A stretch of 64,000 nt of DNA, taken from assembly GCA_033002965.1 (NCBI GenBank), contig JAURVB010002604.1, positions 124,001 to 188,000 of the forward strand. Reading direction: 5' to 3'. Of the stretch, positions 47,640 through 59,507 are shown piece by piece. The notes under the pieces are model-generated. The model was not told the DNA's origin. It did not search any database and was given only the letters and a program-made list of their open reading frames with translations. A program made the position numbers and the translations under genes. The stretch comes from Piper betle (taxonomy: Eukaryota; Streptophyta; Magnoliopsida; Piperales; Piperaceae). Position 1 is the first letter of the stretch; each line of letters begins with the position of its first letter.

Positions 47640-48843
47640 TGTAAAACCCTGAAAAAAATAATTAGGTTATTTTACTTAGGGTTTTGTAAATCTTAGAATG
47701 AACCATAAATATTATTTAATTAAATTAATTCTTGAAAAAATTTAATATTATAAATTATCGATTTTGACCTTTAGCGTAACGGTATAATGATATTTATAAT
47801 ATTTTTAGATTTAACATCCATTTGTATTAACTTAATAATGACTTTTTGACTTTACATTATCACATAAATGACTTTTTGAATTTCACACATACTTATAAAA
47901 TTTGATGTAGTGACTTCTTGAATTCCCCACATAATCTTCTATATAAAGGAAACTTTTGTTGTTGTTAAATGAATCATCTTCTAGATAGTTTGTGAGTACA
48001 TTTGACTCACAAAGGGAGGGCTTTAGGATCGTGTGTCATAGTTGTGGGTTCCTCATCACAATACCAGGTTCGTATAATTACTTGAAATGTTATATATTTC
48101 AATTTGGGAGCATTGGTTAGCCTGAGTCCACATTTGATCACCATGCGCCGAGCATAACCGGGAGCAAAGAATTGGCTCAGTCCGATACAGGGCAGCACCC
48201 TTAAAAAGAATTACTATGTGGGAGTCTTGGTCAACTTGAGTTCATATTCAACCACTATGCGCTGAGCACAACCGAGGTCAATGAATTGATTCAATCTGAC
48301 GTAGGGCAGCACTCCCTGAAAGATTAAATACTTGCCTTCATGCCGAAAGGGGTGATATGGCATAGTGGCGCAAGACAGCTCATTATGCACTTGTGATACC
48401 AAGAGGATGTGTCAATGGCAAATATTGTAGCTAGATGGGCGGACACCCTTCCAGCATATTAAGAGCTTAGCAGAGGCTCATAATAACTAAAAGATCTAAT
48501 TTTGATGTTGTGGAATATATTAATTATTTCTTGTAATCATACGACTTAGTGTTTTTATCACTAACACGGAATTGCCTCCGCAGGTATGAGCATGAAAGGA
48601 TGGGTAGAGTCGGGACAACTGGAAGATTCTATTATTGGACTATTCTTTTCTCGAGATTGTTTGCATGGCATTGGGATTTTGGTTCGGTTCATTGGGACTT
48701 GGATTATTCTGAGCATTTGTATATTAAATTTATTGTTATGGATTTATTTAAAATCTTGAAAATTAATAAAAAATTAATTTATGAGACACTTAGTTTCATA
48801 TAGTAACACTTGGCTTGTGGCTCAGAACGGTCGGGTCGTTACA
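47640..48843 (+). repeat. 5' LTR of element A
   Basis: 1204 bp. It holds a diverged tandem duplication of about 114 bp (48105-48218 and 48219-48332), present once in the 3' LTR. It lacks a block of about 48 bp present in the 3' LTR near 51555-51602. The net difference, 66 bp, equals the difference in LTR length. Confidence 0.93.
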
Positions 48844-48845
48844 AG

Positions 48846-48857
48846 TGGAATCAGAGC
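48846..48857 (+). other. Primer-binding site of element A
   Basis: TGGAATCAGAGC, one mismatch from the initiator methionine tRNA complement TGGTATCAGAGC, 2 bp after the LTR. Confidence 0.9.
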
Positions 48858-49064
48858 TGTGTTTCCCACGGAACCATGCAAATCAATCCTTACCTTGTTG
48901 AAAGTCGAAGAGTCCACTGTACCAAGGGTAAAATTTCTTTTGTATAAGTCTTGATCATTCTTTTATAGAATTAATTTTCATTGTTTTAGATAATTTTCTT
49001 ACTAATAAACTCAAGTAAAAAAACGTATTAATGAACCATAACAAAAAATTTTTTTATGTTTTAG

Positions 49065-50310
49065 ATGGTGGGCATGCATAGGCAGTCAAACCTATCTACT
49101 CAATTAAGTTCAAACATGGAAAATGTATTGGCCCAGATCCTGGCAGCCATAGAAGGACTGGCATAGACTTCAGCAAATACTAACTCTGTTGTTCAGTATA
49201 TTGTTCAGCGGTTACTCGGAGTGGCAGTTGGAAATGGAGTCTCGGGTCCCAGCATAATCCCAGATGGTGGTCAGGGAGTGCCCAAGGGGGAGCTGGTTTA
49301 GTGGACTTGGGCGAGCGAGGGAACTTCCAAATCCAACGCCACTGGTAGTCCAACAAGTGTTGTTGCCGGTTGTTGATAATAGTGACCGCTATACTGTGGA
49401 AAAGTTTAGGAAGAATGGAGCCGAAGTGTTTGTTGGAGGGATTGATCCGACAAAGGCTGAGAGCTGGATAGACATCAAAGAAAAAGCTTTTAGGGCTCTG
49501 TCTATGCCCAACTGCCATCTAGTGAGATGGGCAAGATGCATGCTTCAAGAGGAAGCATCTTATTGGTGGAAGTCAATGGAGAAAACCACATTTGATCGAC
49601 GTGAGATCTCTTCCATCATGTGGGCGGAATTTGTGGTAGCCTTTAATGGACAGTATTTTTCGGAGTCCGTTGTCCAGTAGAAAGCACTAGAGTTCGCCAA
49701 CCTAGTATAGGGAGAGGATTCAGTCCGGGAGTATGCCAAGAAGTTTTTACAGTTGGAGCGTTTTGCACTTGGGATTTTGACAACCGAAAAGGCCAGAGCA
49801 GATAAATTCTTTTGGAGATTGAAGCCAAAATTGAGGAGTTAGATTGCTACGGCACCACGGAGTACAATAACAGATGGGATTGACTCGGCCACTACTCAGG
49901 AATTGGTTTTCGAGTACAACCATACCCATAAGCAAGGGAAGGTTACTTCGCAACACAAGAATGCTAACCCTCTCAATAGCCAAAATAGGTTAGCAAAACA
50001 CCAACAGCAAAACCACCAAGGTAACATAGAGGGGAACCTTAAAAGGAAGCGTGAGGATACCCAGTTGAGACGGTGCTCTAATTGGAAAAAGATGCATTCA
50101 GGGATATGCTAGGAGCCCCGTAGGTGCTACAACTGTGGGAGGACGGGACACTTGCAGAGGGAGTGTCATTAGCCTTCGAAGCAACAACATGAGTAACCCA
50201 AGGAGGGTAAGGTACTAGCTACTATTTCCCACCCGAAACCTGCACAACTGGCAGACCAAGGGAAGGCAAAGCTCTATGCAGTTGAAGTCGAAGACATTAA
50301 AGAAGAATGA
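49065..50310 (+). pseudogene. Gag of element A (capsid and zinc knuckle), decayed
   Basis: Gag would form the particle that packages element RNA. The start at 49065 reads MVGMHRQSNLSTQLS. After a frameshift between about 49250 and 49380 the frame runs to a TGA at 50308. The capsid has FVGGIDPTKAESWI, then YWWKSME and VREYAKKFLQLERFA, the plant gypsy retrotransposon gag pattern. The zinc knuckle CYNCGRTGHLQREC is at 50125-50166, an exact CX2CX4HX4C. In-frame stops are TAG at 49164, 49678, 49708, 49840, 50110 and 50170, and TAA at 50194. Each is one C-to-T step from a glutamine codon, and Gln is the residue expected at most of these sites. There is no pol after gag. Confidence 0.88.
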
Positions 50311-50884
50311 CCACTAGATGATACAAAAATTTAGATAATTGTTAAATAATTTGAAACTATTGTGGAAGAAGTTGATAGGGCGCTTTATATTATACATTAT
50401 GCATAACTATGTAACTTTTGATTGCTATGTGAGACAACGAGGTATCGTGTAGGTAATTGATTTATGGAGACATATCTTTAGCATATTAACAAGCTTCTAT
50501 TTAGTTAGAGGACATTCTAGGTTAGGTTAATTACAGCATAACACCGGTATGGGACAGCGTGTCACTTGTGTGTCATGCTAGGTGCACGTGACACTTAGCC
50601 AATGAGTGTATATGGGACGTCTTTACAATTGGAGGTATTATCTAGGTAGTATTGGTGGTATGGGACACCTGTGCGATATGGATAACAGTGTCATGGGATA
50701 GTGTGCCCCACTTTAGCTATGCATATGAGTGACAATGCTTAAATCAAGAAAAAAATACTAATTTTTCTCCTCATGACCCTATTATATTTTGGAGGACAAA
50801 AATTCCCAAGCTAGGGAAATTGTAAAACCCCGATTTTTCTCCTTAATATATTTTCGAGGACAAAAATTCCCAAGCTAGGGAGAT

Positions 50885-52022
50885 TGTAATACCTTGAAAA
50901 AAATAATTAGGTTATTTTATTTAGGGTTTTGTAAATCTTAGAATGAACCGTAAATATTATTTAATGAAATTAATTCTTGAAAAAATTAATATTATAAATT
51001 ATTGATTTTGACCTTTAGCATATCAGTATAATGATATTTATAATATTTTTAGGATTTAACATCGATTCATATTAACTTTATAATTACTTTTTGACTTTAC
51101 ATGATCACACAAATAACTTTTTGAATTCCATAGATATTTACAAAATTTAATGTAGTGATTTCTTGAATTCCACACATAATCTTCTATATAAAGGAGACTT
51201 CTGTTGATTTTAAATGAAACATCCTCTGGATAGTTTTTGAGCACATTTGACTCACAAAGGGAAGGCTTTAGGATCATGTGTCATAGTTGCGGGTTCCTCA
51301 TCACAATACCAGGTTTGTATAATTACTTGAAATGTTATATATTTCTATTTGGGAGTCTTGGTCGACTTGAGTTCATATTCAACCACAATGCATCGAGCGC
51401 AACCAGGGTCAATGAATTGACTCAATCCGACACAGGCAGTACCTCCTGAAAGATTAAATACTTGCCCCCATGCCAAAAGGGGTGACAGGATGCAGTGGCG
51501 CAAGACGGCTCATTATGCACTTGTGATACTGAGAGGGTGAGTCAATGGTAAATATCGGTAACTATAGGCCGAGGGCCACATAGCGTGTGTGCGCATACAT
51601 GGGATTGTAGCTAGATGGGTGGCCATCCTCCCAACATATTAAGAGCTCAACATAGGGTCATAATCACTAAAAGATGTAATTCAGATGTTGTAGAATATAT
51701 TAATTATTTCTTGTAATTATACGACTTTATGTTTTTATCACTAATGCGGAATTGGCTCTGCAGGTATGAGCATGGAAGGATGGGTAGAGTCGGGACAACT
51801 GGAGGACTCTATTATTGGACTATTCTTTTCTCAAGATTGTTTGCATGGCAGTGGGATTTTGGTTCAGTTCATGGGGCTTAAATTATTCCAAGCATTTGTA
51901 TATTAAATTTAATGTTATGGATTTATTTAAAATCTTGAAAATTAATAAAAAATTAATTTATGAGACACTTAGTTTCATATAGTAACACTTGGCTCAAGGC
52001 TCGGAACGGGCAGGTTGTTACA
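50885..52022 (+). repeat. 3' LTR of element A
   Basis: 1138 bp, TG...CA, aligned throughout with the 5' LTR apart from the two structural differences noted there. It is followed by the CTGAT target duplication. Confidence 0.93.
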
Positions 52023-52605
52023 CTGATCCATTTCCATAGGACAAAAACTTTGTCATCAACCTTCTCTTAGATATTAGTGTAGAACTCCTTCACTAATTGT
52101 AGTACACCTTCATATGGCTTCTTGCAAAATTCGACCTAGCCTAAACATCAGATGATTTCTTGTACTTCATTATCTGTGCCTAAGCTGTCCAAGTCTATAG
52201 CCCTTTCTTTGATTGGATGCTTGCCCTGAATTGTTTCAATGAATGACCTCTTGGCCTTGGTAGAGATAAATGGGTGGTGGGCAGGTCTTGTAGACTGTTG
52301 TGCCTTTGATCTCTTGGCTAACATTTTTCTCCTTGATGGTAGGTTTGTGGTTTGGCTCTCTTCATCTTTTTCTACAATTTGTGTCTCTCCTGCTTGAAAT
52401 ATTTTTTGGGAACTTGAGGTTTTTAGGTGTCAACTTCCTCCTAGTTGTTGTCTTCTTTGTCTCACTCATGTCTAAATGCTCCAGTTCAGTTTTCCTTTTC
52501 TTTGCTTGCTTCCCCGCGTGCACCCCCTTCTCTTTCTTTTCATACTTCTTGGCTTTGATCCATCAGCATTGCCCTTGGCCTTGGCCTTGATTTTAGTTGG
52601 ATGGT
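52023..52605 (-). pseudogene. Plant transposon-protein domain, middle piece (outer element)
   Basis: The minus strand reads a Lys/Arg-rich stretch (SMKRKRRGCTRGSKQRKGK), then a Ser/Thr-rich linker, AIDLDSLGTDNEV, and KKPYEGVLQLVKEFYTNI followed by KVDDKVFV. The last part is the start of the 'putative plant transposon protein' domain (family form: LVREFYANL...VFVRGKWV). Element A cuts the frame at 52023 and element B cuts it at 52605. Stops are present, so it is not functional. Confidence 0.72.
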
Positions 52606-53365
52606 TGTAAAAGCAAGCTTCAGGTTAAGGTTTTACCCACTTATAGGATGCCTGATGCAGGCCAATCTCAAGTTGGTTCGAGCGAGCTCTGAAAAACCAA
52701 TTTTCAAAATATTTGTATGGGATCCAGATGGCCATATGAGCATGTTATGGTGGCTTGGTATGCCCGACATGCAGATAATAGATTCAGTTATGCCACATGG
52801 CCACATCTAGGCCATCAACGTCAGCCTTGGCTTCACCATCTTATTTTTTCAGAGATTTTCCACAAATTTAGAATTTACACCCATAGCGCTGCCTCCACTT
52901 CGGCTCACTGCCGGTGAGTCTCTGCCTCGTGCCTGACCATCGAATCAGCACACCCATGACCTCCTTGCAACTGGCTTTCCATTCATACCACTCATGACCA
53001 CCGGCATTGCTGCAGTCACTACTGGTGATAGAGTTTTTACAGCTGGTTTCCACCACCGCCGCTGCTGTTCGTGCTACTTTTTGATGCAGATGAGCCACCC
53101 TTGGTCAATCCAACCACCCACGTAACTTCAACATTCCGAGAATTTCATTTTGAGAACACCCACGACCACTGCCGTGCCGGCGATCACCGCCAGCAACGTT
53201 GCCACACCTGTGGCTATTTTGCCATCTTTCTGGCCGTTTTTCGTCCAGCGAGTGGCTGGACTCCGCCGATCGTCACCATCAGCAACTCCGCCTTGACCTT
53301 GTTGATCCCGATCGGCAGTGACCCTAGCCTCGCCGCTGTTGGCATTTTTTGATGACGGGCACCGT

Positions 53366-55368
53366 ATAAAACCGAGTCAGGGTTTTATAGTTTGAACTAA
53401 TTGATTCGACCGGTATTTTCAGTCGGGTCAATTTTAGAACACATGTACTGACCTGACGCCGGTCTCGTGTTATGAATCGTGAGAGTCATGCAAGCCCAAG
53501 TATATGATGATAACGTCAGTAAGACAGTAAGAGAATGAGTTATCATTATATATGAGAGTACGCCATATTTTTCTTCATTTTTTTAATTGGATCGTAGAAT
53601 TAATTTTAGTCCGAATAATGATTAGGATGCATTATGAGCAGTTTGGGTGAGCTATTAGTTAATAGTGTATGTCATTATAATGTTGTGTGGTGTATTATGT
53701 TTTATGGTATTTTCCCCTATTTTTCTGAATTTTTTTAGAATTATTACGAGTTAGTATTATTTTTCTATAATCAGAGTTGAGCAAAGTTTTAATTACGAGA
53801 TAACAATTCATTTTTGTCACCGACCATATGTTTAGCTCACTTACCATTTGTTTTTCTCACTAAACATTCGTTTTTCTCACGAACCATTGATTTTTCTCAC
53901 TGACCACTCATTTTTCTCACCGACCACTCGTTTTCTTCCCATGTGACATCTATTTATTCCACACCTCAGACACTGTCACCATCCAGCCGCCAGCATCCTT
54001 CTCACCCAACTTCCTTCTTCTTTTTCTCCATTCACTCTTCCCCATGATCCTCACTTGAGTTGGCCACAATCTTGTCACCGCCACCGCATGACTGGCGATT
54101 AGGTATAGAAATTTATCCGATTTTAATTGATTGTTTTATGATTTTGGTGTGATTGTAAATAGGTGTTGATTTAAGTTTAATTGCATGTTAACGGATGATA
54201 ATAATGAATTAGAGTTTGAATTTAAATGAATGTAAATAGATGTTGTCTTTATGGATTGATGAGTGTAGTAGTCATGCATTATACTAGGGTATTTAGTCCT
54301 GATTTGTAGGTACATAGTAGAGGCTCACCGCCTAGGTGCATGGACACGATTAGAGCTTCTACCAGGTCCATTAGGATTTGTTTCCTATTTTATGTTCTAC
54401 TCTATAGTATATTATTTTATTACTTACATGACGAGTTAAGTGGCATTGTATTGAATCCCACTTAACCGGGGAATCGATCGATCTTCTAGATTAATAACCC
54501 TCGAGGATGAGGTCCCTTGAGTATATTTTTGAAAACAAGATCCACCATAAGTTGCCTTCGTGCCTATTGTATAAATCTCGTTCCAGACCTATATATATTT
54601 TTATTGAGTTTTCAGTGAGATGATAGATGGGAAAACTGACTCGATGTACCATGAGCGGGTGCATGTGCCAGTCAAAGTGAGCTCTGGATTAGTGAGTGGG
54701 CTGTTCCAATCCTGAGGGAGCTTGACAACTCCCATTTTGAGTTCCTCACACCCAGAGAAACGTGGAGGTTTACATGTACTATTTAGTGCAGCGCATGTCT
54801 GGGCTTGTGGTTCAAAGGGTACTAAAGGTGACTATCTGAGAGTACTCGGTCTTCGTGCTCAAGGTGAGAAGAATTATAGAAGTAAGGAGAGGGCTTTGGA
54901 TATGCTAGTAGTTCTGAGGGACTAGAAAATGAAATGAGGCAATTAGTAGCAGCAGAGCAGTCAGTTTAGGATGCTACCAAATCTGTAACCTAGTGGCTCG
55001 TCAGTAGGTGCCCTTGAGAGAGTTCACCAGAAGTATATTAATGTTTTCTTTCATATGAGAGTTGCTCTCATAGCCAGTTTGATATTAGTTATGTTTTTGG
55101 ACCAGTTACAGTCGTTAATAACATGTTTTGATAATATTTGTAAGTGATGATCATCGTAGAATGAGCCAGCCTTAACAGAGGAGTAGTGACATCTCTTGCA
55201 TACACACATGTCAGATAATAGCATGTTTAATATTTTGAGGATGATGTAATGAAATGCAAAACATGATGATATGATGTAAAATGTGTATAGAATGCATAGG
55301 TGGGTCGAGACCCAAGATTCATAGTGACTGATACAGTAAATTAGAATTCCACGTGAATGAAAATATCA

Positions 55369-55417
<49 letters not shown>

Positions 55418-55723
55418 GTACATGTTGAATTGACAAGTCTGCCCTTAATTTCACTTTTAGAGGAGATTTTGTCTATTTTATTTTTAAAATTTTTTAATAA
55501 TTTTATTGCAATTGTTTTGGATGTGTAAATTGGTTTTCATGTTATTCATGTACTAGCATATTAGGTTTATTATTGTGCATTCATCCATTTGTAGCGATAG
55601 ACATTTTGCTTTTCAAGATGTCAAGAGTAGATCCGTAGTGTTGGGGTCGAGTTAGCCATCTTAACCGGGACTAGTGACATTCATGTTTAGTTCCTGAGCG
55701 TGAACCAGATTTAGGGTGTTACT
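53366..55723 (+). repeat. 5' LTR of element C
   Basis: About 2358 bp. It includes repeated TTTTTCTCAC(T/C)GACCA words at 53835-53930 and a (TA)n run at 55372-55415. No coding capacity. Confidence 0.9.
55372..55415. repeat. (TA)n microsatellite in the 5' LTR of C
   Basis: A pure TA run of about 44 bp, at the same LTR position as the run at 58640-58683 in the 3' LTR. Confidence 0.95.
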
Positions 55724-55727
55724 GTTT

Positions 55728-55739
55728 TGGTAGCAAAGC
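55728..55739 (+). other. Primer-binding site of element C
   Basis: TGGTAGCAAAGC, two mismatches from TGGTATCAGAGC, a few bases after the 5' LTR. Confidence 0.75.
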
Positions 55740-55914
55740 AAACTCTCGGTCGATTCAGTTGGACGATATTTTCATACGTGATGTGTGTGAAAAGATTGCT
55801 CCAAGTCCAGTTAGAAGGTATATATTTCTGTTCTTCTTGTCTTTGATTTACAGATTTCTCATCAATAGGTAGTATGACAGTATTTTCAGGATTGGACAGT
55901 GAGTAGGGGTAATC

Positions 55915-56052
55915 ATGGTACAAACTCGAAGTACATGGAACAAGACTCCATTGCCTCCTTCCCCAAACAAGCTAGCCCTACTCATGTTCATAGTGAGACA
56001 GTGTCTAGCTATTCTAGAGCTGCACCGCCACCAGGAAATCCCAGTGAGCTAG
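55915..56052 (+). pseudogene. Gag start stub of element C
   Basis: A 45-codon frame begins MVQTRSTWNKTPLPP, a gag-like N-terminus seen in plant gypsy elements, and ends at a TAG at 56050. No capsid or zinc knuckle follows in any frame I could read up to 56590. It may be a remnant of gag after a large internal deletion, or the only coding segment the family kept. Confidence 0.5.
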
Positions 56053-56590
56053 GTTGAGTAAGCAGCCGTAGTTGGAAGCCACTGCAACGTTAGAAGCCAT
56101 TAGACCGAAATGGGAGCTTTCATTGCACGATTGGCAGAGGTACAATGCAGATGCAACAAAGTCAAAAGGAATTCTGACCAGAACAATGACAAATGGCTCT
56201 CACCGTAGCACTAACAAAGAAGAAATTAGCTATGGATGATGAGGCACGAGAGGAGCTTGCACTTCCCATGGGCTGTAAGCAAAGCCGAGCGAATCTTGGC
56301 TACTTGACCCATCCAAGACTATGATTAGAGACAACAACACCCTCAACAATATCTATCAGATCAGTAGACACAACAGGGGCATGAGATAGATGCTTTAGTT
56401 GCAATGAGAGCCATGGATGGACAAGTTCAGGAGAACAAACACCGAACATGTTAGAATTGTAGCCTCCATCATGAAGGAATATGCAGAGTGGGTACATATG
56501 CATGCTTCAGATTTGGTCAACTAGGACATCGAGAGTGAAGCCTCCTTAATTTAAAATTTCGATGATGAAATTTTTATAAGAAGGGAAGGT

Positions 56591-58629
56591 TGTAAAGCCT
56601 ATGACTCGAGTTAGGGTTTTATAGTTTGAACAATTTGATTCTTTTTAGTCAGGTCAATTTCAGAACAGGTGTACCGAGCCGAGGTTATGAACCATGAGAG
56701 TCATTTATTCCCAAGTATATCATGATAACGTCAGTAAAACAATAGTAGAATGAGTTATCAGAATATATGAGAGTACGCTAGATTTTTCTTTATTTATTTT
56801 AATTAGATCGTAGAATTATTTTTAGGCCAAATAACGATTAGGACGCTTTACGGGCAGTTTGGGTGAGTTATTAGTTATAGAGCATTTCATTGTAATGTTG
56901 TGATGTGTATTATGTTTTATGGGATTTTTCCCAGTTTTTATGGATTTTTTTAGAATTATTACGAGTTAGTATTATTTTTCTAAAGTTAGAGTTGAGTCAA
57001 GTTTTAATTATGTGACGACCATTCATTTTTCTCACTGATTATTCGTTTTTCTCTCCAACCATTTTCTTTTCTCACCGATTATCCATGTTTCTCATCAATA
57101 ATTTTTTTTCTCACCAACCATTTGTTTTTCTCGCAGACCACTTGTTTTTCTCGTAGAACACTCGTTTTTCTTCCCCTTGACATCTATTTATTCCACACCT
57201 CAGACAGTGTCACCATCCATTTGCCACCATCCTCCTCACCCAACTTCCCTCTTCTTTTCCTCCCTTCACTCTTCGCCACGATACTCACTTGAGCCGGCCA
57301 ACAACTTGTCACCGTCGTCGAATGACTGATGATTAAGTATAGAAATTTATCCGATTTTATTTGATTGTTTTATAATTTTGGTGTGATTGTAAATAGGTGT
57401 TGATGTAAATTTAATTGCATGTTAACGGATGATAACAATGAATTAGAGTTTGAAATTAAATGCACGTAAATAGATGTTGTCTTATATGGATTGATGAGAA
57501 GTGTAGCATTCATGCATTATACTGAGCTTTAGTATTTAGTCTTGATGTGTAGGTACGAAGTAGGAGCTCGTCGCCTAGGCGCATGGACATGATTGGAGCT
57601 TCTACCAGGTCCATTAGGACTCGTTGTTGGTTTTACGCTCTACTCTATTGTGTATTGTTTTATTACTTGCAGGATAAGTTAAGTGGCATTTTATTGAATC
57701 CCACTTAACCCAGGTCATTTAAACGATCGATCTTTTGGATTAATAGCCCTTTAGGATGAGATCCCTTAAGTAAGTTTTTGAATAATAGATCTACTATAAG
57801 TTGCCTTCGGGCCTATTATATAAATCCCTGCACATATATATATATATTGTTTTATTGAGTTTTCACTGAGACGAGAAATGGGAAAACCGGCTCGTACATA
57901 CCATGAGCTGGTGCACGTGCTAGTCAAAGTAAGCTCTAGATTAGTGTGCAGGGCGTTCCAATCCTGAGGGATCCTGACAACTCCCATTTTGAGTTCCTCA
58001 CACTCAGAGAAACGTGGAGGTTTATGGGTATTATTTAGTACAACGCATGTCTGGGCTTGTGGTTCAATGGGTACTTAAGGTGACTGTTTGAGAGTACTCG
58101 GTCTTCGTGCTTAAGGCCCAGAGAATTATGGAGGTAAGGAGAGGGCTTAGGACATACTAGTAGTCCTGAGAGACAAGAAAATGAAATGAGAAAATCAGCA
58201 ATAGCAAAGCAGTTAGCTCAGGATGCTACCGGGTCTACAACTCAGTGGCTCCTCAGTAGGTACCCTTGAGAGAGTTCACGAGAAGTATATGAATGTTTTC
58301 TTTAATATGAGAGTTTGCTCTCATAGCTAGTTTGATATTAGTTATATTTTTGGACCACTTACACTCATTACTAATGTGTTTTTATAATATATGTAGGTGA
58401 TGATCATGAGTAGGATGACCCAGCATGGACGAAAGAGCAGTGACATCTCTTGCATACACACTGTTAGATAATATTATGTTTAATATTTTGAGGATGATGT
58501 AATGAAATACAAAACATGATGATATAGTGTGAAATGTGAATAGAATGTATAGGTGGGTCGATACCCTTGATTCATAGTGATTGATACAGTAAATTAGAAT
58601 TCCATGTGAATGCAAATATCTAGTATGTG

Positions 58630-58686
<57 letters not shown>

Positions 58687-58978
58687 GTTGAATTGATAGG
58701 GATGCCCTTAATTGCACTTTTGGGGGAGATTTCGTCTATTTTATTTGTTTGAAATTTTAATAATTTTATTGCAATTGTTATTGGTGTGTAAATTGTTTTT
58801 CATGTCATTCATGTAGTAGCAAGTTAGGTTTATTATTGTCTATGCATAGAGATAGTCATCTTCCATCTCGAGATGACGAGAGTAAATCCATAGGGTTGGG
58901 TTCGAGGTAGCTGACCTAACCAGGACAAGTGACATTTTGTTTCTGTTCAAGAGCATGAACTGGATTTGGGGTGTTACA
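56591..58978 (+). repeat. 3' LTR of element C
   Basis: About 2388 bp, TGTAAAGCC...GTGTTACA. It aligns with the 5' LTR over its full length and carries a (GT)n(AT)n run at 58626-58683. Confidence 0.9.
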
Positions 58979-59444
58979 CACCGGCTGCTCTATCGAGGTT
59001 GTTTGGCAATGTCATGTTCGCCTGCCCGCATTTGCATCTGCTTGTTTGTGCCCAAGTCCGCCATTACGAACATGTGTCTGTGTTCATGCCTATCAGTCCA
59101 GACAAGCCCGGCTGACCCATCCCGTCACTTTATTTAACCCAGACCAAGTTGACTCGTCCCAACTCGGCTCGGTTCAGCTCAGTTGATCCGGTTCACACTT
59201 ATTTTAGCCGTTTTCGGCCATTTCTCGACTCATTTCAATCATTAGAGACTCCTTAAATTATTTTAGATGCATGTTCATATTAATTAGCATATTTGGATGT
59301 CATGAGTATTTTTCTTTAATTATTAATTATTTTATTTATTTATTTATTTATTCGTGATTATTTATTTCTTATTATTTATATATGTTTAATAAAACAATAA
59401 GGATGAGATTCCTTGTTTGTTTTCGAACTGCAGCTCTAGAAATA

Positions 59445-59507
59445 TATGATACAAACCTCTTCTCTAAACCTATTATATGATACAAACCTCTTCTCTAAAC
59501 CTATTAT
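59445..59507. repeat. 31-bp tandem duplication in the 5' LTR of B
   Basis: GATACAAACCTCTTCTCTAA begins at 59448 and again at 59479, identical as read. Confidence 0.95.

Larger units (their letters stand above)
47640..52022 (+). mobile_element. Element A: gag-only LTR retrotransposon, complete ends
   Basis: This is a full-length non-autonomous element of 4383 bp. The LTRs are 47640-48843 and 50885-52022, both TG...CA. The target duplication CTGAT is exact (47635-47639 and 52023-52027). A primer-binding site follows the 5' LTR and a purine-rich AGGGAGAT precedes the 3' LTR. Between them only gag is present (49065-50310), followed by about 570 bp without coding signal. Protease, reverse transcriptase, RNase H and integrase are absent. 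The layout agrees with the terminal-repeat gag-only class (TR-GAG) described in plants. Just before the 3' LTR, ACAAAAATTCCCAAGCTAGGGA occurs twice (about 50800 and 50860). Confidence 0.93.
53366..58978 (+). mobile_element. Element C: long-LTR element with tiny interior, inserted in the 5' LTR of B
   Basis: The LTRs are 53366-55723 and 56591-58978. The duplication CACCG is exact (53361-53365 and 58979-58983). The first base pair of the 5' LTR has decayed (TATAAAACC for TGTAAAACC), and its last base is T instead of A. The interior is only about 867 bp, with a primer site at the left, a 45-codon gag start, and a purine tract AAGAAGGGAAGG before the 3' LTR. No polymerase or integrase is encoded. 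It matches the idea of large-LTR non-autonomous derivatives (LARD-like), but here the LTRs, not the interior, are long. Confidence 0.9.

Noticed and set aside
52300..52590. 96-codon plus-strand frame, hydrophobic
   Set aside because: Antisense shadow of the Lys/Arg-rich minus-strand piece of the outer element.
58382..58717. 111-codon minus-strand frame with an Ile/Tyr repeat
   Set aside because: Generated by the AT microsatellite in the 3' LTR of element C.
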